Assembly: GCA_001931875.2 (NCBI GenBank)
Contig: MSJH02000269.1
Location: forward strand, 1-13,240
Origin: Byssochlamys sp. IMV 00236
Taxonomy: Eukaryota; Ascomycota; Eurotiomycetes; Eurotiales; Thermoascaceae
DNA: 13,240 bases
Direction of reading: 5' to 3'
The position numbers and the translations under genes were made by a program. Of this stretch, positions 11,795-13,240 are shown in pieces. Position 1 is the first letter of the stretch, and each line of letters begins with the position of its first letter. The notes beneath the pieces are model-generated. The model did not search any database and had not been told where the DNA came from. It worked only from the letters and a program-made list of their open reading frames with translations.

Positions 11795-11898
11795 CGAATG
11801 AATACTACGGAATCTATTGAAGGATAAAATTAATGCTTTAGCCGAGATAAACGTTGTCTTGAGGGTAGAACTGACTAAACTTCATTGTTTAATAGGCA

Positions 11899-12303
11899 AT
11901 GCATCCAAAGGCTTCAATGGTAACTAAAAAGTTGCTACGACGGGCTTATTTTGCCTCCAGCCTGTTACCTGAAAGAAACGCACCAGTCGTCAGAGTCGGA
12001 GACAGCCGTACAGGTTACGAGGAACGTGCAACACAGTTCAACTGGAAGCACATTTGATGGCTTATTAACCAAGTTAGTAGTAGTGATCTTGTCGAGATTG
12101 ATAACGACACATATGATATCTGCAGAGGCAATATCTCGTCGAAGATCATGTCGGCCGCTGTTGACAACACGAAGACGCAATTCCACCTTGACGGCACGCT
12201 TGGTTGGGGCACTGTTCCTGGAGATGCAAACCTGTATGTTATACGGAGGCTAGAAGAAATAGAACCGCCTTATATTCCTCGTCGTGTCTGCGCTTGTTAT
12301 TGA
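11899..12303 (+). pseudogene. Interrupted coding-like frame, possible decayed gene
   Basis: One plus-strand frame reads 52 codons from ATG 11899, meets TGA at 12055-12057, then continues 81 codons to TGA at 12301. Both halves look protein-like (for example APVVRVGDSRTGYEERATQF, then DGTLGWGTVPGDANLYVI). A TTTAATAG just before the frame (11888-11895) resembles a 3' splice site. The TGA could be a nonsense mutation of CGA, or be removed by a 42-66 nt intron ending at AG 12072-12073 or 12076-12077, although the donors available are poor. The minus strand is also open in the mirrored frame (11965-12249), so the coding strand is not certain. I do not recognise the product. Confidence 0.35.
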
Positions 12304-12576
12304 GGAACCAACATGCTTCTCAGCCACTATTGGACAACCAAGGTAAGAACAGAAAAAAAACAAAGCTGACCTAATCAACCAAGGTATTGTTAATAACGCT
12401 TTCATTTGAATGTTGTTTCATTTTTATTTTTGTCCACAGAAAACGCTGTTGTGACATATGCTTCAAGGCAAAATAATGAATCTAAAGTAGAGCCTTGGAT
12501 GTCAATATATGAGTATATTCTGTTTATTATATTGATTCAAAATGTGCTTATGGCAATGAATGCATCTTGCAAATAA
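12192..12576 (+). pseudogene. Shifted-frame continuation with a strong intron and hydrophobic C-terminal exon
   Basis: In another plus frame, an open stretch reaching RLLLRNQHASQPLLDNQ ends at a good donor (CAAG|GTAAGA, 12343). A pyrimidine-rich acceptor TTTTTGTCCACAG ends at 12439. Joining 12342 to 12440 gives a 45-residue tail ending at TAA 12574-12576, with a hydrophobic run (YEYILFIILIQNVLMAM) that could be a membrane anchor. AATAAA overlaps the stop. The splice signals are better than chance, but linking this exon to the upstream frame (11899-12303) requires a frameshift or another intron, for example donor GTATGT at 12234. It is either the 3' end of a real gene that I cannot model or a remnant. 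Confidence 0.3.
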
Positions 12577-12587
12577 AAAGAAAAGCT

Positions 12588-13240
12588 TTAAGAAGTTCTG
12601 GGTGAAGAATATCCCATGGGTCTATTTGAGATAAAGAACCCAGAAACAGTATTTAATCTGTCAGATAGTTCATCTCTTCTTTTCAACAAGTCAACGTAAA
12701 GGCGATCAAATTCAAGGTCGCTCATCTCCATGACTTGCATAAAATCTGTAAATTCAGATAGAGCGCAGATAGAGTCTCCAAAGTTGTTTGCCAAGTAAAC
12801 AAGCCGTGTTCTACGATTCACATTAAACAGTGGATGCTGATCCAAATCTGAATCAACTACAATATTTATAGAAATTAGAGTAGACGACATTTGGGAATAT
12901 GCTTACTTACAGTGAATCCTTCTGGAGAGATCCTGTTTTAATTCATTAACCAATCTGTATCCATTGTTTCTCCGGTATAGTTCGTTTAGTCTCCTTGCGA
13001 TGTCTAACATTACCCAATTATACCATGCCATATAAAGTAGTCTTCTTGAGTTGTTATTCAGACCAGATCTACACCATATTTCTACAATGGCGATTTGTAG
13101 GTCCTTTGTCTTTACACCACAAAGCAATATTTCCTAAACAGTGTCTAGTCAGCGCTGACGTTTTTATGCATATATATATATATATATAGCTTACATTTGC
13201 TCTAGTTGTCAACTCAAAAGGTTTAATCATCTCATTCTGT
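12588..13240 (-). CDS. Unrecognised spliced gene, 5' end beyond or at window edge
   Basis: Exons 13240-13195 (partial), 13133-12911 and 12856-12588; introns 13134-13194 (61 nt, GTAAGC...TTTAG) and 12857-12910 (54 nt, GTAAGT...TTGTAG). Frames join cleanly in phases 0 and 1. About 178 residues are visible; the first ATG in view is at 13228-13230, but the frame is open to the window edge. The protein is soluble and charged, with Arg/Leu-rich amphipathic segments such as WVMLDIARRLNELYRRNNGY and LEFDRLYVDLLKRRDELSDR, suggesting a mostly helical fold. No catalytic motif, signal peptide or membrane segment is seen. I do not recognise the family. It converges on the frame ending at 12576, with only 11 nt between the stop codons. 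Confidence 0.65.
13171..13188. repeat. (TA)9 microsatellite inside an intron
   Basis: Nine TA units lie directly inside the first visible intron of the right-edge gene, beginning a few bases from its 5' splice site. Confidence 0.9.

Noticed and set aside
11965..12249. Minus-strand frame with faint resemblance to a Miro GTPase stretch (ADIICVV-like)
   Set aside because: No P-loop or neighbouring GTPase motifs could be found in any minus-strand frame upstream, so the similarity is too short to call; kept only as part of the two-strand ambiguity finding.

Overview
The window looks like nuclear DNA of a filamentous fungus, most likely an early-diverging lineage such as Mucoromycota. Genes are interrupted by very short GT-AG introns (49-63 nt in the confident models), many with CTAAC/CTGAC-like branch sites. 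Intergenic DNA is AT-rich with homopolymer runs, and the proteins are typically eukaryotic (cytosolic MetRS with a GST-like N-terminus, Nog2, a complex I accessory subunit). The lineage is an inference from gene style; no species is claimed. All exon joins were built by hand from frame continuity, splice consensus and family conservation.

Layout, left to right. (1) 19-1146, plus: a DEDDh exonuclease-domain protein of the Gfd2/YDR514C type, 3 exons visible, 5' end uncertain. (2) 1147-1760: AT-rich spacer between convergent genes. (3) 1761-2572, minus: a four-finger C2H2 transcription factor, 2 exons. (4) 2573-5538: about 3 kb with no convincing gene, upstream of the zinc-finger gene and downstream of MetRS. 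(5) 5539-8268, minus: cytosolic methionyl-tRNA synthetase, 8 exons, 784 aa. (6) 8628-9022, minus: NDUFA2/B8 subunit of respiratory complex I, 3 exons, 93 aa, with a probable 5' UTR intron. (7) 9224-11325, minus: NOG2/GNL2 ribosome-assembly GTPase, 3 exons, 665 aa. (8) 11696-12576: a puzzling stretch with interrupted coding-like frames on the plus strand and a mirrored open frame on the minus strand, possibly a decayed or mis-modelled gene. (9) 12588-13240, minus: 3' part of an unrecognised spliced gene that leaves the window.

MetRS, NDUFA2 and NOG2 form a same-strand run of housekeeping genes (translation, respiration, ribosome biogenesis), but they are separate transcription units rather than an operon. 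Nothing here is a clear novel multi-gene system. The parts most worth following up are the disordered 11.7-12.6 kb locus, the orphan gene at the right edge, and the long gene-poor region upstream of the zinc-finger regulator.
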